From Iris pallida (taxonomy: Eukaryota > Streptophyta > Magnoliopsida > Asparagales > Iridaceae), in the NCBI GenBank assembly GCA_029216955.1, contig JANAVB010005597.1, forward strand, positions 49,717,551 through 49,781,550: a stretch of DNA of 64,000 bases, read 5' to 3'. This document shows positions 1 through 11,431 of this stretch, piece by piece (the first letter of the stretch is position 1; each line of letters opens with the position of its first letter). Below the pieces are notes generated by a model, which saw only the letters and a list, made by a program, of their open reading frames with translations, did no database searches and was not told the origin of the DNA. Position numbers and translations under genes: made by a program.

Positions 1-1616
1 TTCCCTTCCTGCTGACGTCCTCAGCAACCAAGATGCGCCCGCTGGTGCAGCGCATCTCTCGGGGAAACGTGCGGCTAACCACGTTCCCCAGCCATCTCCC
101 TCTCAGGCGAGAAAGATGCGTCGACGGAGCAGGGGCGCAGCCAATGCCCCGCGTATCACCTCTGATGCGCCACAGAAGGTCTCTGTCTTTGACAGACTCA
201 CTCGCTGTAGTGGCGAGGAGAATTTGGATTCTGAGTACTACGCGCCCCAGTGGCCTGGTACGAAGAAGTCCAAGGAAGCACGGGCCATGCGTCCCAGACG
301 TGCTATGCCAGCAACAAGCCAGAAGCATGGGCTCATAATCATGCGCACTGCTGATGGTAAGTTGTACAAGGTCGACTCGAGTGCTGCGGCGCCGAGAACG
401 AGCCGACCTTCAAAGTCCTTGTCTCACTTGGGCGCATCTACTGCGTGCACAACCAAGTCGAGTAAGGCAAATCCAGTAGTCTTGAACTCCCGCGCCTCCT
501 CTGGTTGTGCGTTTGAGGTCCGTTCAAGTCACTTCAAATGTTGTGGTTCCCCCACTTCTGATCGGGATGCCTGTTTGGTATTAGATCAGGGGGCGCAGCA
601 CTCACTTGACCACCCCGGCGCTTGGTCTTGCCATGCGCCTGAAGGGGGTGCAAAGGTGGCACTCTCCTCCAACGATCTGCGTAACTTGATTACTCACAAG
701 CGTCGATCAGGAGAGTTGACTGACAAGCACGATGCACCTCTCACGGGGCATACTTGTGCTGTGGTCACCATCAACTGCTGTTGCAAAGCGGCAGTCCCAC
801 CAAGACAGTCGGTGTTCCAGCGGCTGCAATCATCGACACCCCTCCGACGTCGCCTCGGGAAGAAGGTGTCAACAGAAGAGGAACCAATGGTTGCTTCATG
901 CAACGTGATCTCCAACTCCTCGTCAGTCCGAAAGACAACTGGCAGTCTCTCTTCCTCGTCCAAAAGCTAGCCGAGGAAAACCAAGACAGCTGTCTCATCC
1001 TCCGGAGTGTTCGAAGGCACTCGAGCGAGGAAGAAGTTCTTGGAGGAAGCTGGGGGTAGTCAGACCCTAGTCGAGCCTCCTTCCGAAGACGAGTGTGTCC
1101 AAAGCACACCTGGGGCTGATCCTCGAGGCGAAGTCAGCCTCCCAGAAGCCCCTGAAGACGAGGATATCCTCCAGAACATAACTGGGGGTAGTCTAGCATC
1201 TGCGGACCCGAGTTCCGGAGACGAAGAGGCCCTTCAAGACAGAGCTGAGGGTAATCAGGCCCTTGCAGATGCGCCTGTGGTGAATGTTCTCCCGAAAGCC
1301 GGGGATAGCCCAGACGAAGCCCCAGGAGAGGCAACTCCCCTACAAGGGAGTGAGGCCGAGAGTGAGGCCTCAACCCATCCATCCACTCCCGGCCGCGTCA
1401 TAAGACGCCATACGACGGGAAGGACTCTTCTCGTCGCTATCTGACGTACTTCCAGTCTCAGACGGGACATCTTCCGAAGGAGGACGCGCTACTCACCAGC
1501 ATATTTGTTGGGGCACTGAAAGGAGTGGCGTCTGCAGCCTCCCCGACAATTCAATATCTTCCTTCGACGACCTGACGCGCCTCTTTCTCGACCGTTTCTA
1601 CGACGGCAGGAAGGAC
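1..1616 (+). pseudogene. Tat-1 gag, N-terminal region (broken)
   Basis: A basic, Ser-rich protein is open from about 116 to 970. A second, acidic reading frame runs 1007-1444. The core capsid region starts again near 1445 in yet another frame. The motif (K/R)(Q/V)SVF(D/Q)RL occurs twice (near 175-205 and 800-830), and the second copy follows a Cys triplet, INCCC. The same Cys-triplet plus QSVFERI motif is present in the Tat-A gag, so this is a conserved N-terminal gag extension. After 1444 the alignment with Tat-A jumps into the middle of the capsid domain and a few codons are missing near 1530, so there are internal deletions as well as frameshifts. The true start lies upstream of, or is lost in, the broken 5' part. 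The function of the extension is not known to me. Confidence 0.7.
1020..1290 (+). repeat. degenerate tandem repeat coding an acidic gag segment
   Basis: Three to four diverged units of roughly 70-75 bp carry a core like CTGGGGGTAGTC or CTGAGGGTAATC followed by codons for Asp/Glu-rich peptide (for example SSGDEEALQD and PEDEDILQN). Tat-A has no matching repeat at this point, so the expansion is family-specific. Confidence 0.5.
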
Positions 1617-3076
1617 ATGACAATGGCGTCCCTTATAGAGATACGCCAGAAGGAGAAGGAAACAGTTCGAGTGTTCATCGAACGCTTCCGACAGGCCTAC
1701 TTCAGACTGCCCCCGGGCATGCCAGAACATGCGCTTCTCTCCTCCTGCAGCATGAACATGCTGCCTGCAGTCCAGCTCTGGCTCAACTCTACTCCTCCCC
1801 CCGACTGGAGCTCCTTGATCATTGAAGCAGAAGCCGCGGAGAAGAAGGCAGCCAACGCTCGTCTTCTGGGAGTCAGTTTCCCTGCCTTCGAGGATAAGGG
1901 AAAACGGCCTGCAACAAACAACTCCGGACGAGAAACAAAGGGGAAACAGGCATTGACTGTCAATGCCTCAAAAGGTGCATCAGCACCTACTCAGAAGCCT
2001 CCACTTGCACCAAGGCCGAAGGAGGTTTATTCGTTCAACGACGAAGACACCTTGCAGCTCTTTGAGATACTGAAGCAGGGTGACAAGATCAAGCTTCCGG
2101 ACCCCAAGCGTCCCGATGAGGTTGGGAAAGTGGACAACCCGAGGTACTGTCACTACCATCGGTTTGTCGGACACCCAACCAAGGACTGCTATGTCCTCAA
2201 GAATTACATCCAGCGCATGATCAATGCGGATGTAATCTCCGTCGACTACGAAGAGAAGACGGTGTCGGCCAACGTGTTGTCACTCCAGTTTGGCACCCTG
2301 CCGCCAACTACAACACAGGATGGCGTCGTTCCCATCCCTAAGGCGACAATGGAGGTGGTTAACTTACCACCAACCCGTGACAACGTGAGTGGACTCATCC
2401 CACTCACCACATCTCGGGGAGAGATCCTGTGGGTTCACCCCGATCTCGTCTCCAAGGTGACTCAACCGGAGGTACGTCCTACCTCCAAGTCCAAAGGCAG
2501 GAAGATCAAGTCTTGCCGCACGGTCTCTTCTTCAGCGGAAGAGGCACTTCCTGTGCAGACGCGTTCACAACAGAACGTCCAACCCGACGAAGCTGCCGTC
2601 GAGATGGTGCCTCCTGGCACCGTCCCTGCTATCCAGGACGAGGGCCCGTCCAAGCCCTCAGCAGCCAATAAGCAGAAGCAGATAGAGGCCCGCTTCGATA
2701 GGCCTCTGCGAAAAGAGAATGCTTCGGGGCTGGCCAAGCCCCACAACTTCGACATACTGGCACAACTGGCCAGTACTCCTGCCCGCCTATCTCTGTTCGA
2801 GCTCCTCCGTCTTTCTAAAGACTCCCGAGAAGCTCTCTGCGAAGCTCTGAAGGATGCTGAATCCTTTCTCAGTCAGGTTAAGCAGCCAGAAGATCTCCCG
2901 ACTGTGTGCAAGCACTGTCACTGTACAAAGGAAGTTATCCCTAATATAACCTTCACCCAACAGGACATGTTGCTCAAACACAATCGACACAACATGCCGC
3001 TGTATTATACAGGGTACATCGGTTCAGTCAAGGTGAAGCGGATTCAGATTGATCTGGGGTCTTCCCTCAGCATCAT
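1617..3076 (+). pseudogene. gag: Tat-1 gag core, nucleocapsid and start of protease
   Basis: This frame carries the C-terminal half of the Retrotrans_gag capsid domain (RQKEKETVRVFIERFRQAYF near residue 10), then a Tat-type zinc knuckle of form CX2HX4HX4C (near residues 177-191, CHYHRFVGHPTKDC). A long linker follows, and then the start of the aspartic protease with active-site IDLGSS near 3050. The homologous Tat-A residues are IDPGSA. Gag and protease are in one frame, as in Tat-A. One base is missing at about 3077 compared with the Tat-A protein, which moves the rest of the protease into the frame of the next feature. Start codon choice is arbitrary because the frame is open upstream only as a broken piece. 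The protein would form the particle core and bind genomic RNA. Confidence 0.8.
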
Positions 3077-6000
3077 CCGAAGACGCTGCTCTCAACACTG
3101 GGGATCCCAATGTACCGACTGGCGCCCTCCAACACAACAATCAATGGTTTCAACGCCAGCAAAAGCGAACCATTGGGCAAAATACGACTAAAGTGCCACA
3201 TCGGTAACCTCAGAACCGAGGTCACCTGTTATGTCGTGGACGCTGAAGTCAACTACAACATTCTGTTGGGTCGCCCATGGCTGCACGAGTACATGATGGT
3301 GCCATCCACACTCCACCAATGTATGAAGTACGTGTCCACCAACAACGTCATCCGTACGGAGTTCGCGGACATCGACCCTTTCAAAGGGATTGAAGCCTAC
3401 TTCACCGATGCCGACTTATACAAGTCACCTGACGAGGAGGAGGCCAATGATGCTGACGACGAAGCAGAAACGGCAGCAGAGCCGGACATGGAGCCTAAGG
3501 TCACTTCCGATGCTCCTTTGAAGATCCGACTCAAAGGCAAACCGCCTCAGAAGTTGCCCCCCATGAGCATTAAGCTACCCGGGAAGGCACTAGCTGCTCC
3601 TGAAGCTCCCCTGAAGATACGGCTCAAGGAAAAGCCACCTCAAACATCGGCTCGCCTTGTGGCAAAACTACAGGGGAAGGCGCCAATCACCGGAGGCACA
3701 GCAGAAGCACCTCTGAAGGTGCGTCTTAAGGGCAAGCTGCCGCCATCCCAACCGCCAGAGAAGGCCCATGTAGTCCTCTCGGACTCCCAGATCAGCGCTG
3801 TGGTGGACCCTCCCGATCCTACTCTAGTGCTTACAGACGAAGAGCTGGGGGAATATATCTCAGCCGATGTAGATGCCCCATCTCTCGACAATGAAAACCT
3901 ACGGAATAAAATCTCGTATTTCATCAATAACAGAGTGTCTTTTAATTTCTCTAGTCTTCCACATTGGAATACCATGTATACATTAGATAACGCTCTACGG
4001 TCGTTACAAACACAAATAACGACCGTCCATCATGTAAATCGAGTAGTTCCGTCCCAAGGGGTTTGTTACATAGTCCCACCACGGAGTCGAGACGAAGAAT
4101 CCATCATCTTCGGCAAGGTCGAGCGTCATCAAGACTTCCTGCCACTTGAGCCAGAACCAGATGCCGGCAGAATGCAACTCTATCGGTACACGGACAAGGC
4201 AAAGTACCTCATCCAAAAGATGGGTTACGACCTAAAAAGCGACAAAGGCCTGAACTACGGCAAAGGTCGACGTCTCCCTCTCCGGCTTCCAACACCTAAA
4301 GGAAAGTCGCAGGACTACTACAACAAAACTCGACGGGGGGTAGGCTATGTTACGCCACCGTCAACGCCAGAGAGTTCAGACGCAGAGGAAGTTGAACATT
4401 CTCACTCGTCTGAAGCATCAAAGTGGGATTCCGATACCAGTATCGGATATGTCTTCAAGAGAGTGCTGTCAGCCAACATGACATCTGCACAATCTCAAGA
4501 AGAAGAAGGCGAAGACCAAGCACCGGAATTCTTCGAAGAAGAACCCTGGGCTCAATGCCTGGGACAACAATGTGAGTCTCGTTTCGAATTACGTGAACCT
4601 CCTACCGAAGACGAAGTCGAGCAGATCGACCTTAGAGATGGATCTTCTTCCAAACCCATCTTCGTCAGCAAAAGCCTAAAAGGAGAAGACCGAGAATCTT
4701 TAATCCAGCTGGCTAAAGAATATATCGACGTCTTCGTCTGGAGCTACGAAGATATGCCGGGACTTGATCCCCAGATCGCGATGCATAGGCTGAACATCTT
4801 ACCTGATGCCAAGCCTATCAAACAACAACAGCGGCACTTTCGTCCGGACATCATGAACGCCATCGATCAGGAGGTGGACAAACTCTTGACCAGCGGCTTC
4901 ATCCGTGAAGAGCAACACCCAGATTGGGTAGCCAACGTCGTCCCCGTCACCAAGAAGAATGGAAAGATACGAGTCTGTATCGACTTCAGAGACCTCAACT
5001 CTGCTTGCCCGAAGGATGAATTCCTGCTTCCAATCACCGACGTGATGATTGACAACACATGTGGCTTCGAGCGCATGTCTTTCATGGACGGGTATTCGGG
5101 CTACAACCAGATCAAGATGTTCCCCGATGACGTAAAACATACGTCATTCAGGACTTCAAAGGGCGTCTTCTGTTACACAGTGATGCCCTTCGGCTTGAAG
5201 AACGCTGGTGCGACATATCAACGTGCTTTGAGCACCATTTTCCGTCAACACCTTCGCAAGACAGTCGAATGCTATGTTGACGACATCGCAGTCAAGAGCC
5301 GTCTCAAAGGAGATCACCTGCAAGACCTCAAGACAGTCTTTGACCTCATGCGGGCGCATCAACTCAAGATGAACCCCGCTAAATCCTTCCTTGGGGTTTC
5401 GAGCGGAAAGTTCTTGGGCTTCATCATCACGGCGAAAGGCATTCATGTCGATCCCGAGAAGACCAAAGCCATTCTCGATATGGACCCTCCGAAGAATCTT
5501 CGAGAGCTGCGAGGCCTACAGGGACGTCTGGCATACATCCGGAGGTTCATAGCAAACCTTTCCGGCAAATGTCAACCCTTCACCCAGCTCATGAAGAAGG
5601 GAGTCTCTTACGTCGGGACAGAGGAATGCCAAAAGGCTTTCGACGACATCAAAGCCTACCTGACGAGCCCTCCAGTCCTGGTGGCACCCGTCGCCGGCAA
5701 ACCATTCCTACTCTACGTCCGTGCCATGGATCATTCCCTCGGTACCCTGCTAGCTCAGAACAGCGACACAGGCTATGAGCAAGCAATCTACTACCTCAGC
5801 CGAACTCTGATCGGGGCCAAACACCGGTACAACCCCGTTGAAAAGGAGTGCTTGGCTCTGGTATTTGCCATCCAAAAGACTCGCTATTATGTCTCGGGCC
5901 AGACAATTCACGTCATTTCCCGAGTCAATCCGCTCAGGGTCCTCATGACGAAGCCAGGATCACTGAACTCCCGGCTAGCCACATGGGCGATCTTGCTAAC

Positions 6001-6130
6001 GCCATACAACATGGTGTTCGTTCCACAGAAGGCTGTTAAGGGTCAAGCTCTTGCCGACTTTTTAGCTGCACAGCCCATCCCAGAGTCCTCAAGACTCTAT
6101 GAAGACATCCCGGATGAGGTCCAAGAATAA
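3077..6130 (+). pseudogene. pol: Tat-1 pol: protease, reverse transcriptase, RNase H
   Basis: Continues the protease after a one-base deletion (LLGRPWLH marks its C-terminal part, near 3270). It then has a repeat-bearing linker (3510-3765), a charged spacer, and a Ty3-type reverse transcriptase: DFRDLNSACPKDEF near 4985, the YVDD catalytic box at 5273-5284, and the SFMDGYSGYNQIKMF motif shared exactly with Tat-A. The first RNase H follows (FLLYVRAMDHSLGTLLAQ near 5705, HVISRVNPLRVLM near 5910). The frame ends at a TAA (6128) but stays in phase with the next feature, so the stop is probably a mutation. Third positions are C/G-rich, unlike the A/T-rich third positions of the Tat-A pol that encodes a closely similar protein. 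Confidence 0.88.
3510..3765 (+). repeat. APLKIRLKGKPP peptide repeat between protease and RT
   Basis: Three spaced copies of the codons for APLK(I/V)RLK(G/E)K(P/L)PP, at about 3514, 3604 and 3706, with related SIKLPGK and VAKLQGK units between them. They give a basic linker. Tat-A has an unrelated tandem peptide at the same place. Confidence 0.75.
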
Positions 6131-7933
6131 AATGTCACCGAAGGAGGCTCCGTCTGGCGGATGTTTTTCGATGGCGCTTCAAGAACAGGCCCCAAAGGCC
6201 AAATCGTCGTAGGAGTGGGGGTGGTATTAGTCTCCTCCGATCAGCTGGTCATCCAGCGTGCTTACTCCCTTTCGACGTCGTGCTCCAACAATGTTGCTGA
6301 GTAAAACGCGCTCATTATGGGACTCCAGCTGGCGCAACAGCTGGGGGTGAATCATCTAGACGCCTACGGCGACTCAAAGCTCGTCGTAAACCAGATCAGA
6401 GGGCAATACGAGGTTCGCCATGAAGATCTGATCCCCTACCATGAAGTTGCATTGAACATCATTTCAACCTTTACCGGGTTCTTCGTCGAACACGTACCTC
6501 GTCTACAAAATCTAGAGACTGATGCTCTGGCTGGCCTCACAGCCTCCTTGGCGGCACCCCTCGGAACTCAACACTACGTCACGGTGGTGGGTCAAGACTT
6601 GGTCTGCCCTAAAAACAACCTGCGCTCACAAGTGGCTCACGCCATGTCAATGGGTGCCGGTATTAACGTCCGAGATTGGAGATTTCCGTTCATCGACTTC
6701 GCTGTCTACGAAATTCTTCCAGAGGACCCGAAAGAAGCCGTCTCAGTCAGGAGGCGCTCTCTTCGGTTCTACTACGATACAGCCACTAAAATGTTGTACC
6801 GACGCTCCTACGATGGACTTCTCCTTCGATGTTTGTCCAACGAAGAAGCAGTCGAAGCTCTTCGGGAAGCTCATGACGGAACCTGCGGGGCCCATCAACC
6901 TGGTCCTAAGTTGCAGGATCGACTGCAACGTATGGGCTACTACTGGCCAACCATGGCCGCTGACGCTGTTGAATATGCTAAGAAGTGCCATGCGTGTCAG
7001 CTTCACGCAGACTTCATCCATATACCGTCAGAACCACTACATTCTACAGTCGCCTCCTGGCCCTTCGAAGCTTGGGGCATGGACATTGTGGGACCGATCA
7101 CCCCTCCTTCATCGAGAGGACACCGTTTTATCCTAGCAATCACCGACTACTTCTCCAAATGGGCAGAAGCAGTCCCACTGACAGAAGTAAAAAGCTCCAG
7201 GGTGATTAGCTTCATCAAGCACCACGTCATCTACCGTTTTGGGGTACCCCGAAGGATCATCCACGATAATGGTCCTCAGTTTATCAGCCATGTTTTCAGC
7301 CGATTCTGTGACAAGAATCGCATTCAAAACGTGGCATCAACCGCCTACAATCCGGCAGCAAACGAATTAGCAGAGGCATTCAACAAAACTATCGTCAGGC
7401 TACTCAAAAAGGTCGTGTCATCTAACAAATGCGACTGGGACGAAAAGCTCGGCGAATGCCTTTGGGCCTACCGCACAACGGTACGGACCCCGACAGGCAA
7501 CACACCATTCTCCTTGGTCTACGGGAGCGAAGCGGTACTGCCTCTCGAGATTCAGATACCCTCACTCCGCGTAGCAATCACAAACCAACTCACAGAAGAA
7601 GACAATCAACGTCGTCGTCTGCGGGAACTGGAGGCACTTGACGAAAAGCGTCTTCTAGCTCAGCAACGCATCGAACTCTACCAAGCCCGTATATCACATG
7701 CTTTCAACAAGAAGGTCAAGCAGAGGACTTTTCAAGTAGGCGACCTGGTTCTGGCAGTCAGGAGGCCGATGGTGTTGACTCACAAAATACCAGAAAAGTT
7801 CGAGCCCAAATGGGAAGGACCTTTCATCAACGAGACGGTATACTCAAACGGTGCTTACCGTCTTGCCAAACCCAATGGGGACTTGTTCATGATGCCCATC
7901 AATGGCAAGTTCCTAAAGAAGTACTACTTTTGA
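6131..7933 (+). pseudogene. pol: Tat-1 pol: second RNase H and integrase
   Basis: The second (archaeal-type) RNase H runs from about 6160 to 6540: FFDGAS at its start, NNVAE, GDSKLVVNQ and DALAGL near its end. Having two RNase H domains is diagnostic of the Tat/Ogre group. A TAA at 6302 replaces the Tyr of AEYNAL. The integrase has an HHCC zinc finger (EAHDG, GAHQPG, KKCHAC at 6868-6996) and a DDE core: GMDIVGPI (7075), HDNGPQF (7262) and ELAEAFNK (7365). In the last motif Glu replaces the Gly seen in Tat-A just before the LAE box. It ends with KFLKKYY and a TGA at 7933. No chromodomain follows. The domain reads in the same frame as the RT part upstream. Confidence 0.88.
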
Positions 7934-8014
7934 CATCTTTTCAGACATGTGCTTCCACTCCACAAAATCATACGCTTCCGGAACCCAGTTGTTCCGTGGC
8001 ATCCTCCAGTAGAA

Positions 8015-8319
8015 GGGCAACCACGTCCACATCACCTCTGAGTTGTTCCCCTACGCCCTATAAGACGGAATCTTACACCCCGTAAGACTACGCTATCCTT
8101 CATGTTTACCACGTCCACATTACCTCTGAGTAAACATCCCATACAGACAACCCCCGCGTTGCTGTACATCGATCGCAGAACTTCCACATCCACATTACCT
8201 CTGAATAGTTTCGTGTATCCCCCAGAGTTATTCCTACCACGTCCATAACACCTCTGAGTAGGAAGATTCTATCATTTGAACCCCATATTTGCCACGTCCA
8301 CATTACCTCTGAGCAAATA
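8015..8319 (+). repeat. Array of five stem-loops with a constant 20-nt loop (Tat-1)
   Basis: Five copies of the loop CACGTCCACATTACCTCTGA (0-3 changes each) lie at 8022-8041, 8110-8129, 8185-8204, 8238-8257 and 8293-8312. Each is flanked by arms that pair with one another but differ between copies: CAAC/GTTG plus wobble pairs; ATGTTTAC/GTAAACAT; AACT/AGTT behind two mismatches; TTCCTAC/GTAGGAA; TATTTGC/GCAAATA. The array fills the gap between the integrase stop (7933) and the stop of the antisense gene (8526), where the two transcripts converge. The rest of 7934-8525 shows no coding potential in either strand that I would trust. Confidence 0.85.
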
Positions 8320-8525
8320 CATTGGGTCCTTCAAACTAATTATCTGTATCTAAAACCAAGGTACGCAAAAGATAATAGGTCCACACAAATCATCAAAGTT
8401 CATGACAAGCAAAAATGAACACATCGCAAAAAATAGTGTACTTCTTTATTTCTAAAAAGGAGAGTAAAGGATTACACTATCCCCAGCAAGAGTTGCAAAA
8501 ATACAAAAAGCAGAGACTACAAGCC

Positions 8526-10123
8526 CTAAATATCTCCAGGGTTGGCAGAAAGCTCTGCGATCCGGCGTTTCAAATCTGTCGCCCGAGTCTCCACAGTCGC
8601 CAAGACTCGACGTTCAGCTTCTTAACGCATCGCTCCAACAGCCTCAGCAGAAGTTTCATTCTCATGCTTCTCATCAAGCTGCTGTCTCTGCTGAGCCAGG
8701 GTAAGAGCTCGGAGAGTGAAAGCTGCTTCCTCCTTCTTGAATGCTACGTGTTCAGCCTAGACACGTTCAGCGTCCAATAGGAGTCGGGCCCGCTGGTCCT
8801 CAAGGCGGTGCATCTGCGCGTCAATCTCCGCGATATTAGCGTCCAACGCAGCTCGCGTCTCCACTATCTCCCGCGTAGACTGAGATAATTGCTCCACCGC
8901 AGCTTCAGTCTTAGCCACTTCACGTTCCCAGACACTCACTGTGGCCTGGTAGGAAGACTCAGTCTCGACGAACAGCTTCTCTTTCTCCGCATCAATCAGG
9001 ACGGAGAGGTCATTTCGCTGGATGTGCTCTAATTCGGAAAGCCGCTGGTCCAACTCAGCCACCGTAGCTTCCAGAATGACGGCCAGGTGATCGTGGCCCT
9101 GGTGAACACGGATCAGGTTGATATGAGGCAATGCCAGAGTTCTTTCCGTCGCAAAGCTCCCCTTGGCGTCCATCACTGCCGACACCCCCCTCTGCAACAT
9201 TTTGTACACTGCCTCAACGATGAATTTAATATATTCATCTGCGTCTGCCAGCACCTGCGGCGTCATAGCAGGGGTTGGAGGAGCTACTCCAGTCGGCGGA
9301 CCGGAAGAAGACCCGTCGACCTCAACCTGCGAGGCTGGAACCTCGACATCAGTAGGCTCTTCATCAACAGGGGCTTGACTACTAGCCCGAGGAGCCAAGG
9401 AAACAGAAGAAACCGGGACAGGCGTCGAGATCGTACCCCAAGTGGAAGGAGCAACAGAGGGTTCCGTCACACCCTTACCCTTCCCAAACTCGGAAGTACC
9501 ACCGACGTCAGTGGCCACCTCTCCAATACCCAACATGCTATCACCAGCCAATACTTCCCCTGGCAGAACGGGGAGATCAACACTTACCTCCTGACTCGTC
9601 CCTGAAGTCAAGACCGCCAGACGGGTCTCTTCATCAAATCCCTCTACAGGGACATGATCTGTCGCTACCAACTGATCGGCAGCCACCTCAGCTTCCGCCG
9701 CTGAGTCTGAGGTAGGGCTCGGCAATGATGCAGTCGACCTTCCCTCATCATAACAAGGAGGGAAATCAACCCTCTCCTCTGTTCCAACCACCTCTGTTGC
9801 CCCCGCAACAGGCTCTTGCAACCCTGGAGCGACGTCATCCAAAGACGACGAACTCCACCCCACTTCATCACCAGGAAGCCTCGTGTCTGCTGGACCCTCG
9901 GCATCCAAGGCCCCAGCCGCGGCCTTTATCATCTCGGAAGCCGCTGCATCCTCAGCTTCCCTTCTGACATAATCCGGGGACGCTGGAATCTCCACGACAA
10001 CAACATCCTCCGGATTCTCCTTCATAGGAGACATCATAGTCGACGGGATGCGCACTTCAGATGAACCCGCCATCTCCTTTGGCCTGCTCCCACCAGATTT
10101 TGGAGTACGAGTTTTAGCGGCTC
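8526..10123 (-). pseudogene. Tat-1 antisense gene, exon 3 (Ser/Thr/Pro-rich linker and coiled coil)
   Basis: Minus-strand frame from the acceptor TATAG (at 10124) to a TAG at 8526-8528. The first 250 residues are acidic and rich in Ser, Pro, Thr and Val. The last 200 form heptad-like coiled coil (LSELEHIQRN, EREVAKTEAAVEQL, LDANIAEIDAQMHRLEDQRA). In-frame stops at 8757 and near 8625 mark decay. Tat-A has an equivalent C-terminal exon with a different sequence but the same coiled-coil character. Extra antisense ORFs downstream of integrase are known in plant Tat-lineage elements (Steinbauerova and colleagues described them as a class). Their function is unknown. Confidence 0.7.
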
Positions 10124-10193
10124 CTATACAAAGGGGAAGCATTGATTACATGAAATATTGAACCCCAAACCAGACTATGTGGGACATCCTTAC

Positions 10194-10350
10194 CTCTGCA
10201 GATGCTGAATCCGATGACACCGTCAGTAACGATGTCTTCTTCAGCTTCTTTGATACAGGAGATCCAGCCCCTGCATCTGCATGTCGTTTCGGTTGATCAA
10301 CCGAAGGTTCGGCCTGACCCCCTGGAGATGCGGCTGGGGCAACTTGATGA
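10194..10350 (-). pseudogene. Tat-1 antisense gene, 3' part of exon 2 (left of the Tat-A insertion)
   Basis: Reads open on the minus strand from the insertion point to a consensus donor GAG|GTAAGG at 10193. The encoded stretch is Ala/Pro/Gly-rich and ends in a basic KKLKK cluster that could act as a nuclear signal. Intron 2 is 10124-10193 (70 bp). The spliced frames as read now do not match (phase 0 donor, phase 1 acceptor), so a small indel has probably accumulated. The exon continues at 44726 on the other side of Tat-A, in the same frame across the single CCTAC copy of the empty site. Confidence 0.65.
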
Positions 10351-10355
10351 CCTAC
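10351..10355. repeat. TSD CCTAC, left copy (Tat-A insertion)
   Basis: CCTAC immediately precedes the TGTAGGG start of Tat-A. The matching copy is 44721-44725, directly after the CA end of the last LTR. Confidence 0.9.
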
Positions 10356-10403
10356 TGTAGGGTGTAAAAATTATGACACGCTGACATAAGACTCAGTCCA
10401 AGT

Positions 10404-10495
10404 CATACGCTCAAAGCCATACGCTCAGTCCAAGTCATACGCTCAAGGCCATACGCTCAGTCAAGGCCATACGCTCATCCAAAGGCCGTACGCTC
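10404..10495 (+). repeat. Cluster of CATACGCTC words in LTR U3
   Basis: Five exact copies (10404, 10418, 10436, 10450, 10468) and one variant, CGTACGCTC (10487), at 14-19 bp spacing near the LTR start. Repeated in the middle LTR from about 39983 and absent from the truncated last LTR. Confidence 0.9.
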
Positions 10496-10856
10496 AGTGA
10501 ATATTTTATTATTTTTTGAGATGACAGCACAGCATATATTTAATAAAGGATGAATCTGACACTTCGCCTTTCGTGCAAAGACAGCTGTCCAATGGAGACT
10601 AGCCGTCGTATATGTTTTCGAAGAGTCGGTTTTGTCTTTTACGAGGACAGCTCAGCATTTCTCATAAATGTAAAAGTCATCATTACTGTCAGTTTTGACA
10701 GTCTGTCAGCCATCATATCCGCAGTCACGACGCTCGAGAAGATTTTGTCAGTTATTAGAAGATATGGCGTATCAAAGAAGATTGATGATGGCCACGTGTC
10801 TACTTATTCAAACATGCCACGTGTCTACTTATTTCTTATACGACTCCTTCCAACTA

Positions 10857-11115
10857 AGTGAGCGTATGGATCTCATACGACTTCTTCCAATTAAGTGAGC
10901 GTATGGATCTCATACGACTTCTTCCAATTAAGTGAGCGTATGGATCTCATACGACTTCTTCCAATTAAGTGAGCGTATGGATCTCATACGACTCCTTCTC
11001 AACCAAGTGAGCGTATGGATTCCATACGACTCCTTGACAAGTGAGCGTATAGTTTCCATACGACTCCCTGTCAATAATGTGAGCGTATCAGCTTTATATG
11101 GTTCTACGCTGTCCA
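10857..11115 (+). repeat. 37-bp tandem repeat with CGTATG...CATACG hairpins in LTR U3
   Basis: Four near-identical 37-bp units begin at 10858, 10895, 10932 and 10969 (core GAGCGTATGGATCTCATACG), followed by three diverged, shortened units. Each holds the inverted pair CGTATG/CATACG around 5 bases. Copies are at about 40437-40695 and 43935-44190 in the other two LTRs. Confidence 0.9.
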
Positions 11116-11431
11116 AGTAAGCGTATGCAAGACATGTGCCTTCAAAGCTAGCGTATGACTCTTCTTCTAAGGCAGCGTATCACAGCAGTTATGTCCAGAA
11201 TGATTTTCAACGAGCAGTTAACACACGTTCTCACGTGTCCTGTACTCAGTTATCCACTTCTTCAGAAGTTATGCAACGTGGCATTCATGCCATCAATCTC
11301 TCCTGAATATGCTCCACTACTTTCAACCGCACGCTAATGTGTCTCCATCAGAATTTGCCATGCGTCCCTGCAGTTATGCACACGTCAAGTAACTACCTGA
11401 GCGTATGCTTAATGACAGTTATCCTGAACTC

